Assembly: GCA_030695205.1 (NCBI GenBank)
Contig: JAUYTN010000004.1
Coordinates: 62,001-126,000, forward strand
Origin: Burkholderiaceae bacterium
GTDB lineage: Bacteria; Pseudomonadota; Gammaproteobacteria; Burkholderiales; Burkholderiaceae_C
Length of the DNA stretch: 64,000 nucleotides
Reading direction: 5' to 3'
In this document: piece after piece, positions 1-6,931 of the stretch
How the letters are laid out: the number at the start of each line of letters is the position of its first letter
Position numbering within the stretch: the first letter of the stretch is position 1
The notes under the pieces: model-generated
What the model saw: only the letters and a program-made list of their open reading frames with translations
The model's database searches: none
What the model was told of the DNA's origin: nothing
Program-made: the position numbers and the translations under genes

Positions 1-230
1 GCATCCAGCCCGCGGCGCTGGGCCACATCCTGGGCAAAGGCCATGGCAGCAGGGTGCTGGGCATAGGTCAGAATGGGTTCTTGCTTTTTAAGACTCTTTT
101 GGGCATTTGCGCTTGCTGTGTATAGAGTTGCAGCTATAGATATGCAGAATAATACCTTCGATGCAATGTGCTTGCCCCGGCGTGGCAAGGGGTGGGCGGA
201 TGGGAGCTTGGGGTGGCTGGCTGGTGTCAT
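1..230 (-). CDS. mltB: Lytic murein transglycosylase B, N-terminal part (cut by window edge)
   Basis: MltB-type enzymes cleave peptidoglycan glycan strands in the periplasm. Only about 76 residues are visible and the 3' part lies outside the window. Reading from the ATG at 230 there is a basic stretch (PRRGKH), a hydrophobic core and an ASANA cleavage-like site near residue 43, so it is exported. After this comes AQHPAAMAFAQDVAQRRGLD, which resembles the start of MltB catalytic domains in related bacteria. It lies 42 bp downstream of the transglutaminase gene on the same strand. The signal-peptide codons are unusually AT-rich and overlap a dispersed element (84-142). No good ribosome binding site is seen, so the start is uncertain. 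Confidence 0.7.
   Translation of the reverse strand, partial: MTPASHPKLPSAHPLPRRGKHIASKVLFCISIAATLYTASANAQKSLKKQEPILTYAQHPAAMAFAQDVAQRRGLD
84..142 (+). repeat. Degenerate AT-rich dispersed element within the mltB signal-peptide region
   Basis: This AT-rich block resembles the other ~50 bp elements of the window: a T-rich start, a GCGCTTG core and an AGCTATA end. It lies inside the mltB reading frame, where it encodes the hydrophobic core and cleavage region of the signal peptide. Membership is judged by eye. Confidence 0.4.
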
Positions 231-272
231 CGGGAGGCAGGTTAAGGGCGTCGCTGGGGCGTCACTGGGCTG

Positions 273-2495
273 TCAGTGGGGCATTGCTGGGGCGTTGTTG
301 GGGGGAGCCGGTGGTTGCTTGGACAGGCCGTGGTCGGTCTGGCTGGGCCAGCGCAGGCGGGCAAATTCGCGTGCCAGCTGTGGCAACTCTGGGGGCTGTG
401 GCCGTTGGTGTGGGTTCTGCTGTGGTGCCTGTTGGTCTGGTGCAGGGTTGGGGCGGTCTGTTACCCCCTTTGCGTGGCTGGGCTGTGCGTAGCGCAGTGC
501 CTCCAGCGCCAGCAGCCAGTTCACCAGGGCCTGGGTGGCGGGGGCATGGGGGTAGCGCTGTTCCAGCGCATGGGCCAATTGGCGCGGGGTGGCGTGCGGG
601 GGCGTGTGCAGTCCGGCCCGGGTGGCGCGCTGGCGGGCGCGCTGCAGCAGGCGCAGCCAGGGGTCGTGCTGGCGCCGCTCCCACAGGGTCCACAGGCCGC
701 CCAGTGCGGCGGCCACCACCACCACCGCCGAGAGCAGGTAGCCCAGGTGCTGCCAGCTGGGCGACTCGAAGCCAAGCCTGCGCAGCAGGTCGAACTGGCG
801 GTCCTGGGTGTAGTTCAGCACCCACTGGTTCCAGCGGTTGTTGACAGCGTCCCATGCGGCGCGCAGCTGGCGGCCCAGCGCCGGGTGCAAGCCCTGCATG
901 GCGGTGCCCACCAGGCCCTGCACCGGCTCCAGCCGGCCCTCTCCGGTGGCGCGGCTGGGGGCCACGGCGGCGGTGGGGTCCACCCGAACCCAGCCCTGAC
1001 CCGCCAGCCAGACCTCGGCCCAGGCATGGGCATCGCTTTGGCGCACCGTCCACAGGCCGTCGATGGGGTTGGCCTCGCCGCCCTGGTAGCCGGTGACGAT
1101 GCGCGCAGGAATGTCCAATGAGCGCATCAGCAACACAAAGGCCGAGGCGATGTGCTCGCAAAACCCGAGCTTGCGGTCGAACCAGAACTCATCGGCGCTG
1201 TGGGTGCCGTACACGCCGGGGCTCAGGCTGTAGGTGTAGCCCCCCGTCCGCAGCAGGGTCAGGGCGCGCTGTACCAATGCTTCCTCGGCATTGGGTTGGT
1301 GCTGGGTGTCCTGGCGCCACTGTTGGGCCAGTGCCATGGTGCGGGGGTTGAAGCCTGCGGGCAGCTCCAGGGCATCCTGTAGCCCCAGCTCAGGCAGCAG
1401 GGGGCCGTGGCGAAAGCGCACATGGCTTTGCGCCTGGTAGCGAACCACCGCTGTGATGGGGCGGTCGTTCCACCACAGCAGGTCGGGTGTCATGGAGAGG
1501 GTGCGGGTGCCCAGGCTGGGCGCTTGCACCGCTGCATCGAGCAGCAGCAGCCAGGGGTGTTGGTGGGGCTGCAGCGTGACCTCGTAGCGAATGGCCGGGC
1601 TCAGGGGCTGGAGGTTGGCGGCCAGCTGCATGCTGGCGGGCAGGCTGGAGCGCAGCGGCCGCCATTCGGCCCCGTCAAAGCGGGTGAGCACGGGGCCGCG
1701 AAAGTACAGATCCTGTGGGGCCGGGGCGGGGCCGTCGAACTTCACCCGCATGGCGACCGAAAAATCCTGCGCCAGTTGGGCCACCTGGCCCACCCGCATG
1801 CGTTCGCTCAGGCCGGTGCGGGCGCTGTGGGCATCGGCAGGCAGGCCCCACAATGGTGCAACCCTCGGGAACAGCACAAACAGCACCGCCATGATGGGGG
1901 CCCCCAACAAGGTCAGCCACCCGGCGGTGCGGGCGGCCAGCCACAGGGCGGGGCGGCCTGCGGTCATGTGGGCATTCACCAACCCGGTCAACAAGCCCCA
2001 CAGGGCCAGCAGCACCCCCAGCGCGGTGAGCAGGCTTTGTGAAAAGGAGAAATGCGTCAGCAGGGTAAACAGCGCCAGAAAAAACACCACAAAGGCATCG
2101 CGGCGTGCGCGCAGCTCCAGGGTCTTCAGGGCGAGCAGCACCACAATGAGCGTGACCCCAGCCTCACGCCCAAAAATGGTGCGGTGTGTGAGCAAGGTGG
2201 CCGCCACAGTGAGCACCAATATGGACACCAGCCACCAGCGGCTGGGCAGGGGTAGTCCTTGCCAGCTGAGCACGCCGCGCCACAGCAGCACAGCCCCTGT
2301 CAGGGCGGTGCACCACCAGGGCAGGTGCTGGGCCTGGAGCATCACCACCCAGGCAATGAGGGCCAGCAAAAAGAGGGTGTCTCGGGCGTCGCGTGGCAGT
2401 TGGGTCAGACGCTGGCGCAGCCCCCGGGCGCTGGCGCTTGGCAAGAAAGGACCCTTGGTGGGGCTGGCAGAGGGTGCAGCAGAGGGGGTCAGCAC
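273..2495 (-). CDS. TgpA-type membrane transglutaminase (DUF3488 + transglutaminase core)
   Basis: Integral membrane protein of about 740 residues. The first ~200 residues hold a run of hydrophobic helices (DUF3488 region). A periplasmic transglutaminase-like domain follows with the expected triad: Cys in LGFCEH, His in SDAHAWAEVW, Asp in GWVRVDPTA. One more membrane helix (HLGYLLSAVVVVAAALGGLW) and a cytoplasmic tail rich in Gln, Pro and Asn end the protein. The GTG at 2495 has GGAGG ten bases upstream and overlaps the DUF58 stop; a GTG at 2516 is possible but lacks this site. It is co-transcribed with MoxR and DUF58, a common trio. The exact substrate in the envelope is not known from sequence. 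Confidence 0.9.
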   Translation of the reverse strand: MLTPSAAPSASPTKGPFLPSASARGLRQRLTQLPRDARDTLFLLALIAWVVMLQAQHLPWWCTALTGAVLLWRGVLSWQGLPLPSRWWLVSILVLTVAATLLTHRTIFGREAGVTLIVVLLALKTLELRARRDAFVVFFLALFTLLTHFSFSQSLLTALGVLLALWGLLTGLVNAHMTAGRPALWLAARTAGWLTLLGAPIMAVLFVLFPRVAPLWGLPADAHSARTGLSERMRVGQVAQLAQDFSVAMRVKFDGPAPAPQDLYFRGPVLTRFDGAEWRPLRSSLPASMQLAANLQPLSPAIRYEVTLQPHQHPWLLLLDAAVQAPSLGTRTLSMTPDLLWWNDRPITAVVRYQAQSHVRFRHGPLLPELGLQDALELPAGFNPRTMALAQQWRQDTQHQPNAEEALVQRALTLLRTGGYTYSLSPGVYGTHSADEFWFDRKLGFCEHIASAFVLLMRSLDIPARIVTGYQGGEANPIDGLWTVRQSDAHAWAEVWLAGQGWVRVDPTAAVAPSRATGEGRLEPVQGLVGTAMQGLHPALGRQLRAAWDAVNNRWNQWVLNYTQDRQFDLLRRLGFESPSWQHLGYLLSAVVVVAAALGGLWTLWERRQHDPWLRLLQRARQRATRAGLHTPPHATPRQLAHALEQRYPHAPATQALVNWLLALEALRYAQPSHAKGVTDRPNPAPDQQAPQQNPHQRPQPPELPQLAREFARLRWPSQTDHGLSKQPPAPPNNAPAMPH

Positions 2496-3481
2496 AGTGC
2501 AAGTGCCTCCAGGCACTGGTGTCGGTGGGCATCTCCCTGGCCGGGGGGCAGGGTGCTTTGGGGCAGGCGCAGGCCGTAGTCCATGCCCAGCCGGTCTGCC
2601 TGCAAGACCCAGGCGGTCAGGCGCGAGGCCCGCAGCTCCACATCGGTGGTGCCGGTGTGTTGCCAGTCCAGCCAGAGTTCGTGGGGGCTGTGGTCTGCCT
2701 GGCTGCGGCTGACCAGGTCGGCAGAGCCTCTGGCCATGGCCTGGGCGGCCCGCTTCCAGACCACGGCCTTCAGGGGGTCGCCCCGGCGGTAAGCGCGCAC
2801 GCCGTCCCAGTCGCCCTGGGGTGCGGTGTGGGCGATGGCCATGGTGTCAACCCGGCTGGTGGCAGCTGGCAGCGGGGGAGGGCGGTGCTCGGGCTGTGGG
2901 TACACCCACACAGTGGACGCTGGCCGCCACAGGCTCCAGACACGAAAGGTGCCCAGCGGAAACCGGGTTTCCACCACCAGAGTCGGTAGCGTGTGGCGGC
3001 CCCGGCCCGGGGGGTGCCAGGCCAACTCCACCAGGGTGCTGGCCTGGGCAGGCACGTCGGCATAGGCCCAGTCGTGGCCGGGCGATACGGCCAGGCCAAT
3101 GCCGTGGCGCGTGCTGCGTTTGGCGCTGATGAGCTCAATACCCAGCCGGGCCGAGCCACCCGCAAAACAGGGCGGCGGCACCGCCAGCTTGAGATCCAGT
3201 CCGCGCAGGGTGCCGTGACCCACATGCATGCCCGCCACCGCTGCACCGGCCAATAAAAACGTGAGCATGTAGCCCAGGTTGAGCTGGTAGTTGATGCTGC
3301 CCACCAGCATGACGAGCAGGGTCACGCCCAGCATCCACCCCGGCCGGGTGGGCAGGATGTACACGTTGCGCTGGGTGAGCGCCAGGTGGTCGCTGCGCGC
3401 AGAGCGCGAGGCCATGAATGTGGTCAGCCGCTGCCACGGCGCATGCCACAGGGCACTGACCCGAGCTGACCATGTCGCCAT
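2489..3481 (-). CDS. DUF58 domain protein
   Basis: Membrane-associated protein of 330 residues. Two hydrophobic segments lie at about residues 48-90. A DUF58 domain follows, with its typical GDWDGVRAYRRGDPLKAVVW stretch near residue 225, resembling von Willebrand A-like folds. DUF58 proteins accompany MoxR AAA+ ATPases and are thought to act with them in envelope-related assembly or maturation; the precise role is unknown. Its start lies two bases after the moxR stop, and its end overlaps the start of the transglutaminase gene, so the three are translationally linked. Confidence 0.9.
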   Translation of the reverse strand: MATWSARVSALWHAPWQRLTTFMASRSARSDHLALTQRNVYILPTRPGWMLGVTLLVMLVGSINYQLNLGYMLTFLLAGAAVAGMHVGHGTLRGLDLKLAVPPPCFAGGSARLGIELISAKRSTRHGIGLAVSPGHDWAYADVPAQASTLVELAWHPPGRGRHTLPTLVVETRFPLGTFRVWSLWRPASTVWVYPQPEHRPPPLPAATSRVDTMAIAHTAPQGDWDGVRAYRRGDPLKAVVWKRAAQAMARGSADLVSRSQADHSPHELWLDWQHTGTTDVELRASRLTAWVLQADRLGMDYGLRLPQSTLPPGQGDAHRHQCLEALALC

Positions 3482-3483
3482 GG

Positions 3484-4440
3484 TCAGGGCAGGGGGGTGG
3501 CTTCGACCATGGCGCGCACCTGCTCGGTCGCACCCCGGCTGGCACTGCCCAGGGGCACCAGTCGGTGCGCAATGGTCTGGGGCAGCACCGAGGCCAGGTC
3601 GTCCGGCGCGACGTAGTCACGCCCGTTCAAAAACGCCTGGGCCTGTGCGGCCCTCAGCACCGCCAGGGCGGCACGCGGGCTCAGGCCCTGCACAAACCAG
3701 CGCCCGCTGCGGGTGGCGGCCACCAGGTCTTGCAGGTAGTCCAGCACCGGTGGGGCCACATGCAAGGAGCGGATGTGGCGCTGCATGGCCGCCAGGGTGT
3801 CGGGGTCCAGCACCGCGGGCAGCTGCGCCAGCATGGCCCGGCGGTCATGGCCTTGCAGCAGCTCGCGCTCGGCAGCGCGGTCGGGGTAGCCCAGGCTCAG
3901 CCGCATGTGGAAGCGGTCCAGCTGCGACTCGGGCAACGCGTAGGTGCCGAGCTGGTCCAGCGGGTTCTGGGTGGCAATGACGAAAAACGGGCTGGGCAGG
4001 GGGCGGGTTTCGCCTTCCACGGAGACCTGGCGCTCCTCCATGGCTTCCAGCAGCGCACTTTGGGTGCGGGGGCTGGCCCGGTTGATCTCGTCGGCCAGCA
4101 GCACCTGGGCAAACACCGGGCCAGGGTGGAACACAAAGCGCTCGCTGCCGCGCTCGTACACGGAGACGCCCGAGAGATCGGACGGCATGAGGTCCGAGGT
4201 GAACTGCACCCGCGAAAACTGCAACCCGAACGAACGGGCCAGCGCGTGGGCCAGCGTGGTTTTTCCTACCCCCGGCACGTCCTCAATCAGCAGGTGCCCG
4301 CCAGCTAGGAGGCAGGCCACCGCATCGCTGACCTGGGCGGATTTGCCCACAATCACCGTGTTAAGCTGGTTCAAAAGGCGCTGCGTCGTCTGCTGCATCG
4401 CGGCAGCGGAGGGGCTGAAGGTGGGTAGGTCGTTCGGCAT
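3484..4440 (-). CDS. MoxR-family AAA+ ATPase
   Basis: ATPase of 318 residues. Walker A is GVGKTT at residues 57-62, preceded by LLIEDVP; Walker B lies in VLLADEINRA; sensor 1 lies in FFVIATQNP. These signatures define the MoxR group, chaperone-like ATPases that usually act with DUF58 or VWA proteins. The ATG at 4440 is preferred over a site ten codons upstream because GTAAGG stands about ten bases before it. It is the first gene of the minus-strand envelope group and is divergent from the crotonase gene that begins 76 bp away. Confidence 0.92.
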   Translation of the reverse strand: MPNDLPTFSPSAAAMQQTTQRLLNQLNTVIVGKSAQVSDAVACLLAGGHLLIEDVPGVGKTTLAHALARSFGLQFSRVQFTSDLMPSDLSGVSVYERGSERFVFHPGPVFAQVLLADEINRASPRTQSALLEAMEERQVSVEGETRPLPSPFFVIATQNPLDQLGTYALPESQLDRFHMRLSLGYPDRAAERELLQGHDRRAMLAQLPAVLDPDTLAAMQRHIRSLHVAPPVLDYLQDLVAATRSGRWFVQGLSPRAALAVLRAAQAQAFLNGRDYVAPDDLASVLPQTIAHRLVPLGSASRGATEQVRAMVEATPLP

Positions 4441-4516
4441 GGCTGACAACCTTACCCGAATTCTGGCCATGTCCCGGGCGCAGGTCTGTATTCACCGCCA
4501 CCCCAGCTGGACCCCC

Positions 4517-5323
4517 ATGACCACCCAGACACTGACCCCTGCCGACCACCCCTTGTGCCACACCCGAGACGAGCGTGGCGTACACACCCTGACCCTGGCC
4601 ACCCCTGCGTCGTTCAATGTGCTGAGCGAGGCCATGCTGTATGCCCTGAAGGCCGCGCTGGGGGTGGTGGCTGCGGACGCCCAGGCCCGTGTGGTGGTGC
4701 TGGCGGCCCAGGGCAAAGCGTTTTGTGCCGGACACGACCTCAAGCAAATGCGTGCCCACCCCGAACTGGGCTACTACCAGGGCCTGTTTGCCCGCTGTAC
4801 CCAGGTGATGCTGGCCATTCAGGCCCTGCCGGTGCCGGTCATTGCCCGGGTGCAGGGCATAGCGACCGCTGCAGGCTGCCAGCTGGTGGCGCAGTGCGAT
4901 CTGGCCGTGGCCGCCGAAGAGGCCCGCTTTGGCGTCAACGGCATCGATGTGGGGCTGTTCTGTGCCACGCCCAGCGTGCCGCTGTCGCGCAATGTGCCGC
5001 AGAAGCAGGCCATGGAGATGCTGCTGACCGGCGGTTTTGTGTCGGCGCACGAGGCCCTGGCGCGTGGTCTGGTGAACCGGGTAGTGCCCGCTGACGGTCT
5101 GGACGAGGCGGTGGAGGGACTGCTGCGCTCGCTGCTGGCGCGCCCGGCGGTGGCCCTGGCCATGGGCAAGCAGCTGTTTTATCAACAGCGCGAAACCGGC
5201 TTGGCTGCGGCCTACCAGCTGGCCGGACAAACCATGGCCTGCAACATGATGGACCCTGTCGCCCTGGAGGGTGTGCAGGCATTCATTGACAAGCGTCCGC
5301 CCAGCTGGCGCACACCTGGCTGA
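4517..5323 (+). CDS. Enoyl-CoA hydratase/isomerase family protein (ECHDC3-like)
   Basis: Crotonase-fold protein of 268 residues. The oxyanion-hole regions are visible as FCAGHDLKQM and GIATAAGCQLVAQCDLAVA. The segment FGVNGIDVGLFCATPSVPLS is typical of the ECHDC3-like branch. In true hydratases this neighbourhood carries catalytic glutamates; here the second position reads G-L-F-C, so classical hydratase activity is doubtful. The ATG at 4517 follows a divergent gap from moxR; the upstream extension of the frame overlaps moxR and is not coding. Acyl-CoA binding is likely, the reaction is unknown. Confidence 0.88.
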   Translation: MTTQTLTPADHPLCHTRDERGVHTLTLATPASFNVLSEAMLYALKAALGVVAADAQARVVVLAAQGKAFCAGHDLKQMRAHPELGYYQGLFARCTQVMLAIQALPVPVIARVQGIATAAGCQLVAQCDLAVAAEEARFGVNGIDVGLFCATPSVPLSRNVPQKQAMEMLLTGGFVSAHEALARGLVNRVVPADGLDEAVEGLLRSLLARPAVALAMGKQLFYQQRETGLAAAYQLAGQTMACNMMDPVALEGVQAFIDKRPPSWRTPG

Positions 5324-5364
5324 CCCGGCCACACGGCCACCAGTGCCCGCCGCGCCTCAGCGTC

Positions 5365-5919
5365 TCAGGGCACATCCTGGGTGTGTACCCCGTAGAGACC
5401 GGTTTTGAGGTCGGCAAAGTAGTGGCGCAACGTGAACTTGACGGTCTGGAACGCCAGGTCGTCCCAGGGCACCTCGTGCTCGCTGAACAGGCGGGCTTCC
5501 ATGGTTTCGTGCCCGGGGTTGAAACGGTCGCTCAGCAAGCGGGCGCGGTAGTACAGGTGCACCTGCCCCACCCGGGTGACGTTCATGATGGAGAACAGGC
5601 CCAGCATCTCGATGCGGGCACCGGCCTCTTCGTCGGTTTCCCGGGCGGCACCTTCCGAGGTGCTTTCGCCCAGCTCCATGAAACCGGCGGGCAGGGTCCA
5701 AAAGCCTTTGCGGGGCTGGATGTTGCGTTTGCACAGCAGCACCTGCTCGCCGTGTTCGCCCCAAAAGGGCACGGTGCCCACCACATTGAGCGGGTTTTCG
5801 TAGTGGATGGCGTGGCACACGGTGCATACGGCGCGCAGGCGGGTGTCGCCATCGTCGGGGACGCGGTACGCCACCGGTGAGCCACAGTGGCGGCAGTGCC
5901 TGATGGGGGTGTGGTGCAT
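5365..5919 (-). CDS. NUDIX hydrolase with N-terminal zinc ribbon
   Basis: Hydrolase of 184 residues. Two CxxC pairs (residues 9/12 and about 32/35) form a zinc ribbon like that of NudC/YfgD-type NUDIX proteins. The NUDIX box runs from GFMELGE through RETDEEAGA near residues 78-100, giving the metal-binding Glu residues. Such enzymes cleave a nucleoside diphosphate linked to another group; ADP-ribose or NADH-like substrates are typical, but the substrate here cannot be told. It converges with the crotonase gene and lies just downstream of the FAH-family gene on the same strand. Confidence 0.88.
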   Translation of the reverse strand: MHHTPIRHCRHCGSPVAYRVPDDGDTRLRAVCTVCHAIHYENPLNVVGTVPFWGEHGEQVLLCKRNIQPRKGFWTLPAGFMELGESTSEGAARETDEEAGARIEMLGLFSIMNVTRVGQVHLYYRARLLSDRFNPGHETMEARLFSEHEVPWDDLAFQTVKFTLRHYFADLKTGLYGVHTQDVP

Positions 5920-5933
5920 AGGTGCTTAGCAGC

Positions 5934-6665
5934 TCAGCTGTCCAGTGCGGCCAGGGGTGGGTCTATCGTCAGCTGCAGTGGGGCCAGACCTGTGATGTGG
6001 GCGCTCAGCACATCGCCGGGCTGCACAGCCGCCACGCCTTCCGGGGTGCCGGTAAAAATCAGGTCACCGGGCTGCAGGGTCCAGGCCTGTGACAGGTGTG
6101 CAATGGTTTCGGCCACGCTCCATATCAACCGGTCAATGCCACTGGCTTGGCGGGGCTGGCCGTTCACGGTGAGCTCGATGTCTGCGCTGTGGATGGCGGG
6201 CACCTGGTCCGCAGGGGTGATTGGGCCCATGGGTGCTGATTCGTCAAACGCCTTGCCTATGCACCAGGGGCGGCCCTGTTTCTTCATGTCGGTTTGCAGG
6301 TCGCGTCGGGTGAGGTCCAGGCCCACGGCATAGCCCAGCACATGGTCCAGCGCGTCTTCTGCCCGGATGTCCCGCCCGCCACGGCCAATGGCCACCACCA
6401 GTTCGACCTCGTGGTGGAGGTTGCGGGTCAGGCTGGGGTAGTGCACCCGTCCGGTCTGGCCTGCGGCCACTGCCACCACGGCATCGGCGGGTTTGAGAAA
6501 AAAGAAGGGTGGCTCGCGACCGGTAAAGCCCATTTCTTTTGCGTGTTCTTCGTAGTTGCGGCCCACGCAATACACCCGGTGCACCGGGAACAGCTGGCTG
6601 CTGCCGACCACCGGCACAGCCACCACAGCGGGCGGGGGAACACAAAAGTCGGCAGAGATGGTCAT
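5934..6665 (-). CDS. Fumarylacetoacetate hydrolase (FAH) family protein
   Basis: Protein of 243 residues with the FAH fold: VYCVGRNYEEHAKEMG near the start, HHEVELVVAIGR with acidic metal ligands, GYAVGLDLTRRDLQ in the middle and IFTGTPEGVAAVQPGD near the end. The family includes acylpyruvate hydrolases, 2-keto-4-pentenoate hydratases and oxaloacetate decarboxylases. It acts on beta-diketo or 2-oxo acids in the cytosol. Its size fits the small bacterial type rather than true fumarylacetoacetase. The frame is open upstream to 6935, but homology begins near MTISADFC, so the ATG at 6665 is chosen. The gap to the NUDIX gene is 14 bp, suggesting co-transcription. Confidence 0.88.
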   Translation of the reverse strand: MTISADFCVPPPAVVAVPVVGSSQLFPVHRVYCVGRNYEEHAKEMGFTGREPPFFFLKPADAVVAVAAGQTGRVHYPSLTRNLHHEVELVVAIGRGGRDIRAEDALDHVLGYAVGLDLTRRDLQTDMKKQGRPWCIGKAFDESAPMGPITPADQVPAIHSADIELTVNGQPRQASGIDRLIWSVAETIAHLSQAWTLQPGDLIFTGTPEGVAAVQPGDVLSAHITGLAPLQLTIDPPLAALDS

Positions 6666-6829
6666 GGTGGTGTGGGGTGCCAAACGGTGGAGGGGTGGCG
6701 ACGGCAGGCGGACAGCTCCATTGGGGGCAGATGGTGCGTCTGTCGGCTGCCAACGTTGGGTAGAGGCACAGTGTGCCATGGGGCACATGGGCATTGGCGC
6801 GGCAGGGGCAGCCTCACTACACTGCGGCC

Positions 6830-6931
6830 ATGACTTACCCAACCCATACCAATTTGCCCGATGCGTGTCTGCGGTGCGCTGCCTGTGATGTGCCAGCGCC
6901 AGGCGCTCTGGTGGGGATGGCGTCGGCATGA
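6830..6931 (+). CDS. Possible 33-residue cysteine-containing small ORF upstream of the Pat-like gene
   Basis: A short frame starting at the ATG at 6830 reads MTYPTHTNLPDACLRCAACD and continues for 13 more residues. It has three cysteines spaced C-x2-C-x2-C and its stop overlaps the next start as ATGA. It may be a leader peptide coupled to the acyl-CoA synthetase gene or a chance frame. No homologue is recognised. Confidence 0.2.
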   Translation: MTYPTHTNLPDACLRCAACDVPAPGALVGMASA

